From NCBI GenBank assembly GCA_948567375.1, contig OX419757.1:23554732-23618731 (forward strand): a DNA stretch of 64,000 nt, written 5' to 3'. Of this stretch, positions 44,852 through 55,997 are shown in pieces. The translations under genes and the position numbers were made by a program. Under the pieces are notes generated by a model, which was given only the letters and a program-made list of their open reading frames with translations, ran no database searches and had not been told where the DNA came from. This DNA is from Lunularia cruciata. Its lineage: Eukaryota; Streptophyta; Marchantiopsida; Lunulariales; Lunulariaceae. The first letter of the stretch is position 1. Every line of letters begins with the position of its first letter.

Positions 44852-46911
44852 GAGTTGCGCTTTCTTTGTCTCTCTTCACTTTGAGTTTCTACCAAGAAAT
44901 CACACCTCTTGCATGCACCTGTCACTGTCAATCATACTTTGCATGTATGGGCCGCCGGTTTTTGAATGGTTCCTTCTTGAATTTCTTGCCCTGACAAAAG
45001 GTTGTTAGACAAACTTTGCCTCGGGTTGAGCTCCACCCGATACGAAGACTCCTTACTTTGGGTTGTATGCTGACAAGGCATTTCCAAGTACTTTGCCTTA
45101 TGACCCAAAGTCACTTTACTTCGGGTTTCATCTTGAAGACTCTTTTCTTTGCCTTCTTTGGCCATACAGGCGCAATCCGACTTCTCTATACACTTCTTCT
45201 TCTTTATTTTGAAAAAACAAAAAATGTGGGCACCACAAGGAACTTGTGAAGCAGAGTGACATAGCAAGGGAAAGACAAGTAGTTGAGTACAAAATCTTGA
45301 AGCAGCAGTTTGCTGATTCAAGACTAGAAATTAGCCATGCTATGGCAAGGGTAGCAGAAAAGGAACAAGAGCTCGATAGAATAATCGAGAGTGTAGAAGA
45401 GAAGAAGCAACTGTGGAAACGGGAGTTGACAGTGAGATATAGGGAAGAAGAGAGATTAAGAGAGTTACTTTGTAACCAGGAAGAGAAGGTTGTACAGAAG
45501 GAGAAGGAGAAGGAAACTGTGAAAGCCGAGTTTGAAGCAGAATTGGCAATGTATTGAGAAGATTGGCTTGCAGATTGGGAGTGCAAAAGGAAGATGAGAT
45601 TGGAGCCATTGAAGGAGATCATAATCAGGATGAATGCAATGCTAAGTACAGAGGCTAGTGTTTGTATTGAAGAGATGAGGCTGCACGAGTTGAAGTTGTT
45701 GGTGCAAGAGACAAGGAGGAGACATGCAAAGGATACAGATTTGAATGCATTGTTGATTAGTCTCAAAACTCATGTGGATAGGAAGATATTAGAAGTGGAA
45801 GATAATATCACAATTAGATTAGATTTGGTTAAGTTGGAGATAGATAAACTTTGGAAAAATGTTAGAGCAAAACCTGAAGTAGATGAAGTAGGAGTGCAGA
45901 TGTCTTTGGAGTTACCACTGGAGGCATTAGAGAAGAGTGGGTTAGCATATAAGGAGTTAGATAGATTACCCACTAGTGGAATGTCATATCAAGAAAGAGA
46001 ACAGTTAGATCTGGTAGAAGATGTAGGAGTTATGAAACCCGAGGACATAGCAATAGGAAGTAAAGTTACTTCGGGATCGGGTCTGAAAGTTGAGGAAGAA
46101 GTAGACATCGGATCGGATTAGTAACCAATTTGAGATTTGAATAGGCAGACATGAAGAGGTGCATTGTCATTTCAGGTCTGCAGGTTTGTAGAGTCATAAG
46201 GAAGAGGTACATTAGGAAGATAAATGTCAATTGCTTCACTACTTAAGAGTGGCATTATAGTCTTATGTTGTTCAGTGCTCATTATTTGTGAGAATAGATA
46301 AAGCAAAGTGATGTGAAGCAATGCTCATCGCTAGAGCTTGATTCCGAGTATCAGCTTTGCAATTGTGTTTGTGATTGTGTGGGGAAATTTGAAGTGCAAG
46401 TCAATATGTTTGTTGGATGTTGGATTCCACAGCCTCGATCTTCATTTTGTGTGTTTGATCGTGAGTGAAGTGCAATCAAAGCAATGCCTTGACAGATCTG
46501 AGGAATTGTACTATTGGTAGTATTCTGCATTTGTGAGTGCAGTGCGAAGTTGATGTGAAGCAATTTGGATCGAGGAAGTTGTGCCTTTAGTGGAGGTGTA
46601 GAACACAATTTTGAGGCAAAGTTGTTTTGCAGTGACGTGCCATTGTTGGGAGAGCCTAAATCATCACAATCAAGATTGTTTGGAAAGAGTTTGAGTTGTG
46701 ATTAAGAAGTGTGAATTTGTGACAAGACTAAGAATCAGTTCTTGTTACTCTCTTCTGGGTGTGGTTTCTACCTGAGAGATTAAGACGCAATCAAGAAGAA
46801 CTACAGTGTTACTGTTTGACTTTGTATCTGACCAATTCTGAATCATATCTCTATGGGAACGAACTTTACTTACCCGATTACCACAAAAGTGATATTTGCC
46901 AAGTTGTCACA

Positions 46912-47375
46912 AGGCCCAACTTTGCACTTGTAAAGTTGGAACCCTTGGGTTGACAACACAGTGTCAACACCAACCAATTCCTTGGGGCCATCAAGTTCAA
47001 CCTTACCGCAATTTGTTCCATAGAGCCAAAGAATGACTTTGTTACCCATCACCCAACACGCCTATCAAAGTATAAGGGGGTGGAACAAGATGAAGATCCT
47101 TATGAATTCATTGAAGAATTCAAGGTCATTTCCTTTGTCAACAAGGAATATGACTTTGTGAATTGCCTATGCATTTTCCCAAATCTGCTCCAAAAGAAAG
47201 CTCAGAGTTGGTACATGCATGTAACCTAAAAGGGGTTCAGACTAGCTGATTTGGTGGACTTGCAAAATGGCTTCTTAGAACAATTTCAAGAAGTAGATTA
47301 TAACACAAGAGTCTTTACCACACTTAATGATTTGGATAGAGGGAAGAAGGAGAAGTTGAGAGACTACTTTGAGTG
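46912..47375 (+). pseudogene. Gag-like remnant of element I, continued
   Basis: It resumes after the AGGCC duplication. Text parallels element N gag: a DPYEFIEEFKVISFVNKEYD block near 47097, then FPNLLQKKAQSWYMHVT (47175-47225), DLQNGFLEQFQEVDYNT and TLNDLDRGKKEKLRDYF near 47330. The relation to 22660-22930 is close. It ends abruptly at about 47375 in the middle of gag. Confidence 0.6.
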
Positions 47376-48646
47376 GTGTCCTGTTGTGCTTTGTGTAGCC
47401 CATAAAAAACTTAAGTAACTTATCATAGTTTATCCTCACATTAGTGGAGTAGGTTGTATGATAGATCTGACAGATGAGACATTGCCATGTGAGCAGTCTA
47501 TGTACATATATGACCCCTTCTCTCTTCTTATCAGCCTTTCCTCTCAAAAGATCTCTCTGCAACTTCCCAAAATCTCTCTCTCAACCCTTCTTCTTGGTTC
47601 TCAACCTTCCTCTGTTTCCTTTCCTTTCACTCTTTGCTGAATTCTACCTTTGATTCCTCAATCTGCATTCTCTTGTTGCTTTGATTTTCCTTCTCTAGAT
47701 CTTTCCCTTCCCTTATTATGGCTACTGTCACACACTTATTCTCCTGTTCTTCCCTATCACCAAAACCCACTCTAGATTATTCTCCTCTCCTTTCCTTTCC
47801 TTCCTATCGATCCTTGAAACTCTCTCCTCTGCAATTTCTTCCTTCCTAAATCTTTGCATCCTCTTCTCCTTTCCTTCCCGGTCCTTCAATGTGTCTGCCC
47901 AAAGGGATCCTCCACTATCACCATCTTTTGACCATTCCTACCCATTCCTTTGTTGTTGCTTCCCTTCAATTTTTCCTATCATCTCCTTTGAGACTTCTAT
48001 GTCTAGCAAACCTCCTTTGAGATTTTTTGTCCTGCCAAACCCTTTTGAGACTTCTCTCCTTACCAAACCTTTGATAATCCTCTCTTCTTCCCAAGCCAAA
48101 AACCTTTTGATAACTTTCTCCCTTCTAAACCCCTATTGAGAGCTCTCTCTTGACCAAACCTTTGATAATTCTCTCTTCCTATTCACTTCTTTGTCCTTCC
48201 AAGCCAAAACCCTTTTGATAATTCTCTCTTCCTCTTCACTCCTTTGGCCTACAAAACCCTTTGATATTTCTCTGTCATGCCAAAACACTTTGAGACCTCT
48301 CTGTCCTGCAAAACCCCTTTGAGATTTTTCTGCCTGCCAAACCCTTTGAGACTTCTCTGTCCTGCAAACCCTTTTGAGATTTGTCTGCCTGCCAAAACCT
48401 TCAAGACTTCTCTATCTTGCAAACCCTTTGAGATTTTATGTCAACCCCACACTTCCAAACTTCTAAGTCCTACTCTTGTCTCAACAAAATTCTCCTCCTC
48501 TTGATTCACCACACTGCTTCCCTAAAACTTCCTGCCTAAAAAAACCCTTTTTCCCTCCTGTCCTCTCCTTTGATCCACACTACTACCCGCTTTCCATTAG
48601 AGGATTCTCCTCCTACTTTCTTGTCCACTTGTCACACCTCTATCAC
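47376..48646. other. Pyrimidine-rich unassigned DNA, possible unrelated LTR start
   Basis: It begins near a TGTTGTGC and has a TATA-like CATATATGAC at ~47507, then becomes CT-rich (TTCTCTC, CCTTTCC words). It contains the minisatellite at 47990-48445. No supported coding region; short frames at 47891-48504 only read through the repeat. The strand with CT-rich sequence resembles a U5 or leader of another element, but no end could be fixed. After the L-M element the same compositional type continues at 53666. Confidence 0.4.
47990..48445 (+). repeat. Degenerate minisatellite, unit ~25-32 bp
   Basis: Roughly 15 imperfect units with the core CCTTTGAGACTTCTCTG and the linker TCCTGCAAAAC. Some units carry CCTTTTGATAATTCTCTCTT instead. 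Frames across it give repeating PFETSLSCK or PLRFFCLPN text only because the unit is repeated. Unit length varies. Confidence 0.7.
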
Positions 48647-50537
48647 TATGACAACCCGGCAAATATCACTTTTGCGGTAATTAGGTAACTAAACTTCGTT
48701 CCCGCAGAGATACAAGTCAGAAATGTCCAAATACAAAGCAAAGTAACAATGTAGTTCTTCTTTAGTCTCTCAGGTAGAAACCACACCTAGAAGAGAGTAA
48801 CAATCACTGACTTGTAGTCTTGTCACAAATTAACACTCCATAATCACAACTCCATCAAATCTTTCCAAACAATCTTGATTGTGATGATTCAAGCTCTCCC
48901 GAAAATAGCACTTCACTGCAAAACAACTTCGCCTCAAAATTGTGTTCCACCCCTCCACTACAGGCACAACTTCCTCGATTGAAATTGCTTCACATCAACT
49001 TTGCACTGCACTCACAAATGCAGAATACTACCAACACTACAATTCCTCTCAGATTTGTCAAGGCATTGCTTCGATTGCACTTCACTCAAGATCAAACACA
49101 CAGAATGAAGATCAAGGCTGTGGAATCCAACATCCAACAAACACATTGACTTGCACTTCAAATTTCTCCAAACACTCACAAACACAAGTACAACATTGAA
49201 ACTCAGAACCAAGCTCAAGCGACAAGCACTACTTCACAGCACTTTGCTTTATCTATTCTCAGAAATAATGAGCATTGGACAACAATTCTTTGCGAATGCT
49301 ACTCTTAAGTAGTAAACAAATCGACAATTCTAACAACTATACCGTTCTAGAACAATTGTTCTAACCTACAGATCCAAAATGACAATGCAACCTTTCATAT
49401 CTGTCTATTCAAATCTCAAATCGGTAACTACTCCGATCCGATGTCTACTTCTTCCTCGGCTTTCAAACCCGAACCCGAAGTAACTTTACTTCTTACTACT
49501 CTGTCCTCGGGTTTCACAACTCCTAATTCCTCCACTAATTCTAACATTTCTCCTTCCTGATATGAAATTCCTATCATAGTTAAACCTTCTAAATCTCTAT
49601 CTCCCGACCCACTCTTCTCTAAAGTGTCAAATGTCAAATCCAAAGACACATGCACTCCTATCTCTCTTACTTTGGGTCTAACTACTATCAATTCTTTTGC
49701 TAATTCTACTGTGTCATCGTCAACAATTGTAATTGAAATCGTCAACAATCTATGCCTTCAATTTGTAACCCACTTTCCTCTAATCACTCATGTTACAAAC
49801 CCAAAGACACTTACTATCTGATCTTGCACTTCGGGTTTATTCACTACTGTTACTTCTCCTTCAATTTCTATTCCATCTTCAATCTGAACTGAAATTGAAG
49901 TCATGGGTATCCTAACTATCTTCTTTCCCTACTCTAACTTCCTCTGATGCTTCCCGCAAGATTCCCAAAGTCACCTTCACAGCACTCCGAGGTCTGGTTA
50001 CCTCGGATTAAGTCATCTTCATCTTGAGGCAAAGTCTTTAGACCCAAAGTCATGTTAACCCAAAGTCCGAAGTACGAAATCCGAAGTCACATTGACCGAA
50101 GACACTTTGACCCGAAGTACATCTACTACAAAAACTTCAAATGCTTGTTACTTCTTATAAAAACCTCCAAAATTTGCAATTTTGGAGTCAATGGAAAGCC
50201 GTGAACGGGACGCTTCCAATGAGATATAACACGCTTGATTTGGAGTTGTGGTCGCTGAGATATGGCCCCCGCAAGAATCCTGACCTGCAACTTCTATTTC
50301 TCCTTCGGGTTTGCACTCCTTAACGTCTGATCCGAGTTTTTCGCTCCTCTGACACAAAGTAAGCTTCTTTGGGTCTGATCCAAACCAAACCCTTCTTCCT
50401 CTTACATGAAGTTGACTTCCTTGGGTCTGATCAAATCACAAGTTTGCATTCATTTCTTCTCCATTTGCTTTCAATATGGTTTCAGCAGTGCATTTCTTCT
50501 TCTAAACTTGTCCAAAATGAAAAATGTGTGTACCACA
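48647..50537 (-). repeat. 3' LTR (L) of the non-autonomous element
   Basis: It starts TATGACAACCC (G to A in the terminal TG/CA pair) and ends GTGTACCACA at 50537 (1891 bp). It carries the tail-only frame (49748-49428) and the block conserved with G and M at ~50211-50290. Confidence 0.85.
49428..49748 (-). pseudogene. Tail-only remnant of LTR-embedded ORF in L
   Basis: 106 codons: an acidic start (VDDDTVELAKELIVVRP), then IGVHVSLDLTFDTLEKSGSG and an end KAEEEVDIGSE. It is nearly identical to 52169-51855 in M and related to 18514-18206 in G. It corresponds to about the last 105 codons of copy K. No ribosome-start context can be judged. It is probably a relic. Confidence 0.5.
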
Positions 50538-51041
50538 TACCCCCTCCCTCAAATGTGAGCGTCTCCGCGAACACAGAGCAAGGATTTTTGTCTTTCAATT
50601 CAAGTTTTGCTCAGAGATCTGTAGTCTTCCTTCCCTCTTGTAAACTAATTTTTTTCCTTTTCCTTTTCTTTTGAACGTGGAGAATTGCAAACCAAACAAG
50701 GAGACTACCACTCCAAATCACTCCAAGATTTAAATTCATTGTCTGTGGCCCAGAAACTAAAGATGACAATTAGAACTCAAGGAAAGGTGTCTTTGGATTC
50801 ACTTTCTCATGAGATGGGTGTTAAAAAATGTTAAACGCTGGTGACCAACACAGTCTCGTGACCATTGTATGCTCCAACTCACTCCAAAAACATGATTCCT
50901 TGTCTGACTCCTCAGAGGAAGTAGACTCCTTCAAATCTTGATTTAATTCTTGAACAGTCTTGAAAATTCTCCTCATTCTCCTCCCCTATTACAACATACA
51001 ACCAAAACTTCGTATCCTTTCACTCCTGAAGATTGTATCCC
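50538..51041 (-). other. Interior of the non-autonomous element, with polypurine tract
   Basis: Next to LTR L the minus strand reads GAGGGAGGGGGTA (50538-50550), a good polypurine tract. The rest is AT-rich leader-like sequence without a frame over ~50 codons of interest. No gag similarity could be found. Confidence 0.7.
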
Positions 51042-51059
51042 CGGCAGCGGCACCAAAAA
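51042..51059 (-). promoter_or_regulatory. Primer-binding site of the non-autonomous element
   Basis: Minus strand TGGTGCCGCTGCCGGGGA, next to the end of LTR M at 51064. It matches the tRNA-Asp-like site at 38785-38802 in 16 of 18 bases. Sharing primer site and LTR ends with the long-LTR elements places it in the same family. Confidence 0.8.
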
Positions 51060-51854
51060 TCATGTGACAACCCGGCAAATATCACTTTTGCGGTAATCGG
51101 GTAAGTAAAGTTCGTTCCCGCAGAGATACGAGTCAAAAATGTCCAAATAGAAAGCAAAGTAACAATATAGTTCTTCTTGAGTTCTTCTTTAGTCTCTTAG
51201 GTAGAAACCACACCCAGAAGAGAGTAACAAACACTGACTCGCAATCTTGTCACAAATTAACACTCCATAATCACAACTCCATCAATTCTTTCCAAACAAT
51301 CTTGATTGTGATGATTCAGGCTCTCTCGAAAATGGCACTTCACTGCAAAACGACTTTGCCTCAGAATTGTGTTCCACCCCTCCACTGAAGGCACAACTTC
51401 CTCGATTGAAATTGCTTCACATCAACTTTGCACTGCACTCACAAATGCAGAATACTATCAACACTACAATTCCTCTCAGATCTATCAAGGCATTGCTTAG
51501 ATTGCACTTCACTCAGGATCAAACACACATAATGAAGATCAAGGTTGTGGAATCCAACATCTAAGAAACACACTGACTTGCACTTCGAATTTCTCCAAAC
51601 ACTCACAAACACAAGTACAACGTTGATACTCGGAATCAAGCGCAAGCAATGAGCACTGCTTCACTGCACTTCGCTTTATCTGTTCTCAGAAATAATGAGC
51701 ACTGAACAACAATTCTCTATGAATGCTTCTCTTAAGTAGTAAACAAATCGACAATTCTAATAACTATACCGTTCTACAACAATTGTTCTAACCTACAGAT
51801 CCAAAATGACAATGCAACCTTTCATATCTGTCTATTCAAATCTCAAATTGGTTA

Positions 51855-52169
51855 CTACTCCGATCCAATGTCTACTTCTTCCTTGGCTTTCAAACCCAAA
51901 CCCAAAGTAACTTTACTTCTTACTACTCTGTCCTCGGGTTTCACAACTCCTAATTCCTCCACTAATTCTAACATTTCTCCTTCCTGATATGAAATTCCTA
52001 TCATAGTTAAACCTTCTAAATCTCTATCTCCCGACCCACTCTTCTCTAAAGCATCAAATGTCAAATCCGAAGACACCTGCACTCCTATCTCTCTTACTTT
52101 GGGTCTAACAACTATCAATTCTTTTGCTAATTCTATTGGGTCATCGTCAACAATTGTAATTGAAAGCAT
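51855..52169 (-). pseudogene. Tail-only remnant of LTR-embedded ORF in M
   Basis: 104 open codons nearly identical to those in LTR L, with the IGVQVSSDLTFDALEKSGSG block and the end KAKEEVDIGSE. The two LTRs differ by scattered substitutions but both remain open over this stretch. Confidence 0.5.
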
Positions 52170-52864
52170 GGGTACACTATCTACACCTTCAATTTGTAAC
52201 CCACTTTCCTCTAATCACTCATGTTAGCAACCCGAAGACACCTACTGTCTGATCCTGCACTTTGGGTTTATTCACTACTTTTACTTCTCCTTCAATTTCT
52301 ATTCCATCTTCAATCTGAATTGAAATTGAAGTCGTGGGTATCCTAAGTATCTTCTTTCCCTACTCTAACTTCCTCAGATGCTTCCCGCAAGATTCCCAAA
52401 GTCACCTTCACGACACTTTGAGGTCTGGTTACCTCGGATTTAGTCATCTTCATCTTGAGGCAAAGTCTTTAGACCTGAAGTCATGTAAACGTGAAGTCCA
52501 AAGTACAAAATCCAAAGTCACATTGACCCGAAGACACTTTGACCCAAAGTACATCTACTCCAGAAACTTCAAATGCTTGTTACTTCTTATAAAAACCTCT
52601 AAACTTTGCAATTTTAGAGTCAATGGAAAGCCGTGAATGGGATGCTTCCAACGAGATATAACACGCTTGATTTGGAGTTGTGGTCACTGAGATATGGCCC
52701 CCGCAAGAATCCTGACCTGCAACTTCTATTTCTCCTTTGGGTTTGTCCTCCTTAACGTCTGATCCGAGTTTTTCCCTCCTCTGACACGAAGTTAGCTTCT
52801 TCGGGTCTGATCCAAACCGAGCCCTTCTTCCTCTTACATAAAGTCGACTTCCTTGGGTCTGATC

Positions 52865-53556
52865 TGTGAGCCGGCCTGTCTCTCACTCAGGATGAACCTC
52901 TGATGGCTATTATGGTAGCGCACCATGGACTAAGAAGGCAAGGAACCCGAACTCCATCATACTCCTCCAAGGCTAACACTCCAAGACTCAAGACATTGCT
53001 CACTAGAGAACTCAATGAGAGAGAGATAGTTGCAAATGAAAGGATGATGAGTACCTCCTCACCCCTTGTTTATATACTTGTGAAATAGTTACGTACCAAA
53101 GTTACTAATTACCGTAGTAACTCAAGTTACTAGACTAAAAGTCAAGTAAAGTCAAAAAGTAGAAAGGAATATCCATTCACATGGGCATATTCCTCTAAGC
53201 ATGTGGTCTTATCTTGACCCAACCACTAAGTCAAGGATGCCTTCACATGGGCTATCCTTGGACTAAAGAAGAATCCAAAACAAAAAGGCTTGCGGGCCCA
53301 AGAGTTCTCAACTCTTTCCTCAAAGCCAAACACCTAGGAATAATACCAAGTCAACACACTAAAATCAAAAATAGTGGTGCTCATCTTTTCTACTTCCTCT
53401 AAAGTAAGGTTCCCTCTATCTTAGCTATGACTAACTTTAGCTAACCATGACTAATATAGAACCATCCTTTATCTCTATATAAATAATATCTCTTAAGTAC
53501 GTGTAATACCAAGCTAAATATCACAATACCACACACATGCACAAATGGGTGTTACA
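52865..53556 (+). mobile_element. Solo LTR of family X (692 bp), target duplication GATC
   Basis: It starts TGTGAGCCGGCC and ends GGTGTTACA. GATC flanks both sides (52861-52864, 53557-53560). The empty site is seen in LTR L at ~50425 (GGGTCTGATCAAATCAC), which proves the borders. A TATA-like box lies ~80 bp before the end (~53475). A 4-bp duplication is seen; 5 bp would need one substitution. The left copy in this window is 1-603. Confidence 0.92.
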
Positions 53557-53665
53557 GATCAAATCACAAGTTTGCATTCATTTCTTCTCCATTTGCTTTC
53601 AATATGGTTTCAGCATTGCATTTCTTCTTCTAAACTTGTCCAAAATGAAAAATGTGGGTACCACA

Positions 53666-54109
53666 AAATCACTTATCTCCTCTCCTATGGGGAAAAATTC
53701 CCCTTTTTCCATTGTTTGTCCTAGCTTTCTCAAAAGCCTCTTCAAGAATTCCCTTCATAGATCAAACACTCCCAACCAACATTTTTGGGAAATTCTCAAA
53801 AGGGTTCTTTTGCTCAAAGTGCCCCAAATAAACTCTTGAGATCCTTTTTCTCAACAAAAATAACTGAAATACTCACATAAGACTTATCTGCTCAAATGGC
53901 ACTAGATGAAATATTCTCTCAAGATTTACTTGCTTAAATGACACTGAATAGATATTCCCAAGATTTCAGTTCCATAAACATGTCATGTGTTGGTAGATCA
54001 CAAAGTTGAGCTTTGAGTGTCATGTAACACAAAGAAACTCTCAATATTAGGTATTACAAAGGGAAACTCTAGAGCTCCCCAAATGGCACCAACTCTTTGT
54101 GAACCAATT
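53666..54109. other. Unassigned AT-rich DNA between L-M element and LTR N
   Basis: No gene or LTR landmark. It resembles 47376-48646 in its CTTTTGAGA and CTCAAAAG words and may be the continuation of that sequence on the other side of the L-M element. The right limit is set by the first match to LTR P (59300 region). Confidence 0.4.
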
Positions 54110-55972
54110 TCTCTACGAAAACGGATGGCAGTATGAAGCTTAAGATAGAGGACTTTGTATTGAGATGCACAACCCAATCCAAAGAACCTATAACAACTTT
54201 TCCTTAGGTTTAGCCAATCAAGAAAGTATGTGTAAAGACAACAACTATGTCAAGATCAAGATGACATTGAGAGTGATAGAAAATAGACACACAAAATTGT
54301 CCTATCAATAAGATCAATTGAAGAATGACCAATCAGCAAAAGAGTATAAAATTGAGACTTCATCATGGGCATTCTAAAATATCATGACAATATTGTATAC
54401 CTCTCAATAGTAATCCCAAAGGAGTTAGAATCTTAGGTTTTGGGGAGGCTTTGATCTTTCAAAGACCAAGAGTGAAGAAGCATACAATGGCCCCAAAGGG
54501 AAATAAGTAGAGTGAAGTGAGAGGTCTAGCAATTTATTGATTAGTCATAGTGGCAAGGATCAAAGACTTGAACAAATTTTGCATCTCATTTTTGGCTTGG
54601 AATTGGAATTTGAGCTTTCTAAGTTTCATGGCTAAAATTGCTACTAGCAATTGCAAAGACGGGCCCAAGTATGAAGGCAAGAAAGGAATTTTGGCTCAAT
54701 GGACTGAGTTGGATTGGAGATTAGCCCTAGGGAGAGAAACATGAGAAGTAGAGGGAGTCACCTTCTATTAGAAGTGTGAGTCTTTGGAAGAAATTGCTGA
54801 GGTGAAGAATTCTTTTAGTAGACCTTGCACCAAGAATGGGTACAAGGTGGATAGTTATAAGGACCTCATACAAAGAGGGATTGTCAATGTGATGATGGCC
54901 ATGTTTAAGCCAGAGCAAACCACGTATGTAATGATGCAGTAGGTGGTGTTTTTCCACCAGATGTTTGCAAGAGAGGTGGTAGATTGGGCAAGGTGTTTGC
55001 AACAATGCGTAGGGCATATGATTACCAATTGGAGTATGAATATGCCACCCCATTACTTTGTACCCTTTGCAGACCACTTCTACTTTGAATAAAACCTACT
55101 TAGCTTGGAGGAGAGAGGATGGATGGTATCCCAATTTCACCTTGACTTACAAAAAGAAGCAATGGAGATGAGCAATATTACATTTAGGGGGTTCAAGAAG
55201 GCAACGACTACTACCTCAAGAGAAGAAAGGAGAGGATAGTGCTAGTGACATTCCCATGCCAAGAAAGAGAAGTAGACCTGAAGGAAGAATAATGTTGATA
55301 CAACCACAAAAGATAAGAAGTGTGTTGTTATTTAGTAATGTTATTCTAAAGTTGGATAAAGCAAAGTGTTGTAACTTGGTGCTCGTTGTTTCAGCTTAAT
55401 TCCAAGTATCAATCTTGTGTGTGTTTGTTAGTGTTTGGCGAAATTAAAAGTGCAAGTCAATGAGCTTGTTGGATGATGGATTCTGTAGTGCTGATTTCAT
55501 TCTATGTGTTTGATCTTGAGTGGATAGCAATCAAGCAATGCCTTGACAGATGTGTGAGGAACTATAGTGTTGATAGTATTCTACATCAATGAGCATAGTA
55601 TGGGTTGATGCAAAGCAATTTCAATTGAGGAATTTGTGCTTTCAATGGAGGTTTGGAATGCAATTTTGAGGGAAAGTCATTTTGTGGTGAAGTAGCCTTC
55701 TTTGAGAAGAATTGAATCATCATAATCAAGATTGTTTGGAAACATTTGAAGTATTGCAATTTATGGGTGATATTTTATTGTGACAAGACTATGAATTAGT
55801 GCTTTTTTCTCTCTTTTGGGTGTGGTTTCTACCTAAGAGATTAAAGATGCAACCAAGACAACTTGACTCGTTATTGTTTAACTTTTTATTTGACCATTTT
55901 TGACTCATATCTCTATAGGAACAAGCTTTACTTGCTGATTACCACCAAAGTGATACTTGTTGAGCTATCACA
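54110..55972 (+). mobile_element. LTR copy N (subfamily 2), 5' truncated, internally deleted, followed by primer site
   Basis: Its left part aligns with 59310-60400 of LTR P. It ends GAGCTATCACA at 55972 and a worn primer site follows (55980-55997). TATAAA stands at 54355. At about 55315 it jumps from the linker part of the embedded frame to the post-ORF block (GGATAAAGCAAAGTGTTG near 55355), so the coil and tail are deleted. Confidence 0.7.
54478..55315 (+). pseudogene. LTR-embedded ORF, copy N (N-terminal half only)
   Basis: Readable pieces: APKGNK, LAWNWNLSFLSFMAKIATSNCKDGPKYEGKKG at 54590-54690 (64 open codons from 54550), NGYKVDSYKDLIQRGIVNVMMAMF at ~54835-54910, then the HYFVPFADHFYFE block near 55050 and PRKRSRPEGRI near 55255. 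Stops at several points. It ends in a deletion, so no coil follows. Confidence 0.55.
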
Positions 55973-55997
55973 TGATTTTTGATGCCACTACCAGAGA

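Larger units (their letters stand above)
41464..45237 (-). mobile_element. Solo giant LTR copy K, best preserved, target duplication AGGAA
   Basis: On the plus strand it starts TGTGACAACCCGGC at 41464 and ends GGGCACCACA at 45237 (3774 bp). AGGAA is duplicated at 41459-41463 and 45238-45242. The uninterrupted target is visible in copy F at ~20568-20585 (AAGAGGAACTTGTG). It lies within the ORF of LTR J, in the opposite direction. It is thus a younger insertion, in line with its frameshift-free reading frame. Confidence 0.95.
39769..46121 (+). pseudogene. LTR-embedded ORF, copy J (split by LTR K)
   Basis: The frame starts at ATG 39769 (MSSNFPLPLRSR), 27 bp after TATAAAAA (39742-39749). It is open to 40125, then has a stop in the GNPAC-stop-IESDW block. 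Further open pieces cover the globular region (40189-40662, with one TAG in the PI(N/K)WARCFHG block) and the linker (40720-40929). The start of the coil lies at 41059-41457. LTR K splits the coil. After 45243 the coil continues (45246-45557), then a TGA, then 175 open codons (45594-46121) through the tail EVGVQMSLELPLEALEKSG to KVEEEVDIGSD and TAG. The halves join in register at the AGGAA site. Confidence 0.78.
39355..46911 (+). mobile_element. Solo giant LTR copy J, split by LTR K
   Basis: It starts TGTGGTGCCCACA at 39355 and ends CAAGTTGTCACA at 46911. AGGCA (39350-39354) and AGGCC (46912-46916) flank it, a 5-bp target duplication with one change. The element I gag continues on both sides. 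LTR K is inserted at AGGAA (41459-41463, 45238-45242). Removing K and one duplication gives 3778 bp, the same as B. Confidence 0.92.
48647..53665 (-). mobile_element. Non-autonomous LTR element with short-form LTRs (M-interior-L)
   Basis: On the minus strand: 5' LTR M (53665-51064), primer site, 526-bp interior (51063-50538), polypurine tract, 3' LTR L (50537-48647). The two LTRs are very similar to each other and belong to the short ~1.9-kb form. The interior has no frame long enough for gag or pol, so the element must have relied on proteins supplied elsewhere. LTR M holds a 692-bp solo LTR of family X. ATCAC stands just before 48647 and again at 53668-53672, two bases after the end, as a possible target duplication. 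Confidence 0.82.
51064..53665 (-). repeat. 5' LTR (M) of the non-autonomous element, with nested solo LTR
   Basis: It starts TGTGACAACCCGGC at 51064 and ends GGGTACCACA at 53665. It is split by the family X LTR at a GATC site. Without the insert it is ~1.9 kb, close to L. Confidence 0.85.

Noticed and set aside
47990..48445. CRISPR-like array
   Set aside because: Units are directly adjacent and degenerate, with no unique spacers of constant length, and the context is a plant genome.
48277..48504. Short proline/cysteine-rich secreted peptide gene
   Set aside because: The frame only reads through the minisatellite and its periodicity follows the DNA unit.
48642..53672. Firm target duplication ATCAC for the L-M element
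   Set aside because: The right-hand copy lies two bases beyond the LTR end, so it is only suggestive and was kept as a possibility rather than as a border proof.
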